DNA of 42,325 nucleotides from Firmicutes bacterium UBA4916. GTDB taxonomy: Bacteria > Bacillota > Clostridia > Tissierellales > Tepidimicrobiaceae. The DNA lies in the NCBI GenBank assembly GCA_002398845.1, contig DHBY01000022.1, positions 1 to 42,325 on the forward strand, in the 5' to 3' direction. How positions within the stretch are numbered: position 1 is the first letter of the stretch; each line of letters begins with the position of its first letter. The notes below the pieces were generated by a model. It did not search any database and was not told the DNA's origin. It worked only from the letters and a program-made list of their open reading frames with translations. The position numbers and the translations under genes were made by a program. This document shows positions 40,912 to 42,325 of this stretch, piece after piece.

Positions 40912-41262
40912 GTTATAGTTTCTTTAAAGAATATAAATAAATTATGGGGGGATGTAAATTATGGTATGTCTAAATCGCAGATAAATCATTTAAACAATTT
41001 GATTCATGGTTTAATCACTGTACATGGCAATACATCAATCTCTTCTATATCTAGAACCGTTTTAATTGCTAAAGATAGTAGCTGTATTTACAGGTTTTTA
41101 AGTACATCTGTGTGGGATTATAAACTTTTAAATAGAAATCGTATAGGATATTTGAACCTCTTTTTAAAGCATCAGGTAAAATCTGAATCTATAGAATTTC
41201 TAATAACTGATGATAAAGTTAACCCTAAACCTATATTAAAGAGGAGGATAAAAAATGGTTAA
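40912..41262 (+). pseudogene. Truncated DDE transposase (IS4/IS701-like), N-terminal fragment
   Basis: The readable part from ATG 40966 gives 98 aa: NHLNNLIHGLITVHGNTSIS (shown in part), then KDSSCIYRFLSTSVWDYKLLN and FLITDDKVNPKP. This resembles the N-terminal helical domain of DDE transposases with the first catalytic Asp at ITDD. The remaining catalytic domain is missing, and the frame ends at 41262. The frame is open upstream to 40912 and encodes matching residues (INKLWGDVNYGM), without a start codon; the GGGGGG ribosome site is instead spaced for an out-of-frame ATG at 40961, implying a frameshift near the 5' end. This is a dead remnant. Confidence 0.75.
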
Positions 41263-41465
41263 TTGCAGGGATTGTAAAGGCGGTATTTAGTCAAATTTAA
41301 CTAGTTATCTATAATTGATCAATATATATATTACAAAAAATTAATATATTCACTTCAAGGTTCGACAAAATTCATATCACACTTATGTTACAGTATCTAT
41401 AATATCCTAAATTGCCATTTAACATAATTACTATTCAATTCTACCATAGAAATTATTTAATGGTA

Positions 41466-41490
41466 ATGTGGGTTAGATTTGACGCTTACA
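41466..41490 (-). repeat. IS21-like terminal sequence, inverted copy 1
   Basis: On the minus strand this begins TGTAAGCGTCAAAT, identical over 14 bases (41477-41490) to the sequence at 42302-42315, and shares a GTGG block further in. TGT followed by a GCGTCAAA-type core recalls IS21-family ends. The outer edge would be 41490, facing right, with the element's remains to the left. No istA/istB gene is visible there. Confidence 0.5.
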
Positions 41491-41870
41491 CTTATAGTAA
41501 ATCAAATCGTCATAAACGAAATGACAGGCGATATTATTATGTAACCAAGAGCAAAGAATCAGCGCACGATTTGTGCTTATTACAGACAGTTGACTGCATA
41601 TTCCAAATTAGGCTCTTGTTGTTATAGATAAAAAATATTGTAATTTTTGATATACATTTCAACGCCTTGATACCCATAAAAAGGACAAGATAGGGTTAGC
41701 TTAGCGCCAACTAGAAAGAGATCAACTCCAAGACTTCCTAGTTATTTCGAGCAACATACAGTTTTGACATTTTTGACCTCGTCACAAAGTGACTTGGTGA
41801 TATCGTTAAGCGGCGGCACTCATTTGTTGGACTATGCAATTTTACTATAACATTGACGGAGGAATTAATT
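41491..41870. other. Non-coding leader region upstream of the RiPP-like gene
   Basis: About 380 bases of somewhat higher GC than the surroundings, with no ORF that has a ribosome binding site. It holds GTCAC-AAA-GTGAC (41781-41793), a short perfect inverted repeat about 78 bases before the start, and TTGACA at 41764-41769 without a good -10 at standard spacing. An open frame runs 41412-41627 across the IS-like end but has no ribosome binding site and no familiar sequence. No precursor peptide gene was found. Confidence 0.45.
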
Positions 41871-42317
41871 ATGAATATGGAAAGGTATACTGTGAACATA
41901 ACGAATGATATAAGGTTTGTTGATTCAAATACAATCGTGATAAAAACACTTAAAGGACGCTTTCAGTTAAAGGGTGACAATATTTCAGTAGCAGTTAGCG
42001 ATATTCTTAATTGCTTTAAAGAACCAACAAACTTTGATGATGTTATTTCAACACTATCTAAAAAATATAGTGTGGGTTCTCTGCAGAAAATGCTAGGTTT
42101 TCTTGTGGATAGAAACATTTTGATTGATGAGTATTCTTCCGAAACTTTACAAAAGTACGAAAAGGACTTTGTAGATAAAACACTGTACTATACCTTAGAC
42201 GGAAAATTTTTACAGGAAATAGTAGATGAATTAACCCCTATGCATGTTGGAATTATTGGGACAAATCAATTAGTCAACTGCTTGTTGAATGATTTGACAA
42301 ATGTAAGCGTCAAATAG
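41871..42317 (+). CDS. RiPP recognition element/E1-like TOMM cyclodehydratase partner, truncated
   Basis: The readable product is 148 aa. The N-terminal part (about 4-92) has the winged-helix pattern of a RiPP recognition element: a beta hairpin VIKTLKGRFQLKGD, then a helix VAVSDILNCFKEPTNFDDVI (shown in part) and a helix ending MLGFLVDRNILIDE. Residues 130-143 (HVGIIGTNQLVNCL) look like the first strand and helix of the E1/ThiF fold. This order is that of the leader-peptide-binding partner of YcaO enzymes in thiazole/oxazole RiPP biosynthesis. The gene should be several hundred residues; it ends in TAG at 42315-42317, just after an IS21-like end begins at 42302. ATG 41871 has GGAGG upstream. 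The family is an inference from pattern. Confidence 0.6.
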   Translation: MNMERYTVNITNDIRFVDSNTIVIKTLKGRFQLKGDNISVAVSDILNCFKEPTNFDDVISTLSKKYSVGSLQKMLGFLVDRNILIDEYSSETLQKYEKDFVDKTLYYTLDGKFLQEIVDELTPMHVGIIGTNQLVNCLLNDLTNVSVK

Positions 42318-42325
42318 GCCACATC
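42302..42325 (+). repeat. IS21-like terminal sequence, inverted copy 2 (element continues beyond window)
   Basis: TGTAAGCGTCAAAT (42302-42315) followed by AGGCCACATC, matching the minus-strand copy at 41466-41490 over its first 14 bases. It lies inside the coding frame of the RiPP-like gene, and its TAG provides the stop. The orientation implies a mobile element entering from the right, whose body is outside the window. Confidence 0.55.

Noticed and set aside
41255..41290. 11-codon ORF with a perfect GAGGAGG ribosome site, encoding MVNCRDCKGGI
   Set aside because: It overlaps the end of the transposase remnant, where the Lys/Arg codons of the old frame create the GAGGAGG by chance. It is too short to be a convincing RiPP precursor and lacks a leader.
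41412..41627. 71-codon open frame on the plus strand
   Set aside because: It runs through the IS-like end, has no ribosome binding site and no recognisable sequence. Treated as random open frame in IS debris.
1..42325. CRISPR arrays, restriction-modification, toxin-antitoxin, prophage or integrative element
   Set aside because: No direct-repeat arrays, integrases, methyltransferases or phage structural genes were seen on either strand.

Overview
This window looks like chromosomal DNA from a low-GC, anaerobic, endospore-forming Firmicute of the Clostridia/Tissierellia type. The DNA is strongly AT-rich, ribosome binding sites are GGAGG-type with frequent TTG and GTG starts, and T-box leaders are present. 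Sporulation genes occur (spoIVA, a SpoIID/LytB protein, a BofC-like protein), as does the SCIFF peptide with its radical SAM maturase, a hallmark of Clostridia. The gene order ruvC-ruvA-ruvB-...-queA-tgt-yajC-...-scfA-scfB-secD-secF-...-recJ-rel-dtd-...-hemZ-aspS is a familiar clostridial backbone. The species cannot be fixed from the sequence.

Layout. Positions 1-270 hold the end of a tRNA cluster (partial Gly, Cys, Arg) and its terminator. Positions 345-10296 are a looser set: a DUF6483 protein, a membrane-anchored SH3/GH18 protein, sfsA (minus strand), a macro-domain/phospholipase C-like pair, a ComEC-like metallo-beta-lactamase lipoprotein with DUF3006, T-box-controlled asnA, an MltG-like fragment protein, an unrecognised 243-aa protein, a CBS-ACT protein and a BofC-like protein. 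Positions 10382-28487 are the dense co-directional backbone: Holliday junction processing, queuosine tRNA modification, Sec export, SCIFF peptide maturation, RecJ, the stringent response, D-aminoacyl-tRNA deacylase and HemZ. A second T-box leader controls aspS (28784-30562). Then come tcdA, an RseC-like gene and a CsoR-type regulator, a minus-strand split ThrE exporter pair, glyA, a PDZ/radical SAM/DUF512 protein, der, plsY, gpsA and spoIVA.

Beyond spoIVA (from about 40735) the character changes. The next 1.1 kb is an insertion-sequence graveyard: a perfect palindromic hairpin resembling fused IS3-type ends, a truncated DDE transposase, and a 14-bp inverted repeat pair (41477-41490 and 42302-42315) that looks like outward ends of an IS21-like element. 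Between those ends lies a gene whose N-terminus looks like a RiPP recognition element fused to the first strand of an E1/ThiF-like fold, as in thiazole/oxazole-modified microcin (TOMM) biosynthesis. It is cut off where the second IS-like end begins. It is the strongest accessory candidate in the window and appears to be the broken edge of a RiPP locus.

No CRISPR array, rRNA, prophage or restriction system was seen. Starts were chosen by ribosome binding site spacing. Functions rest on motif recognition without database searches.
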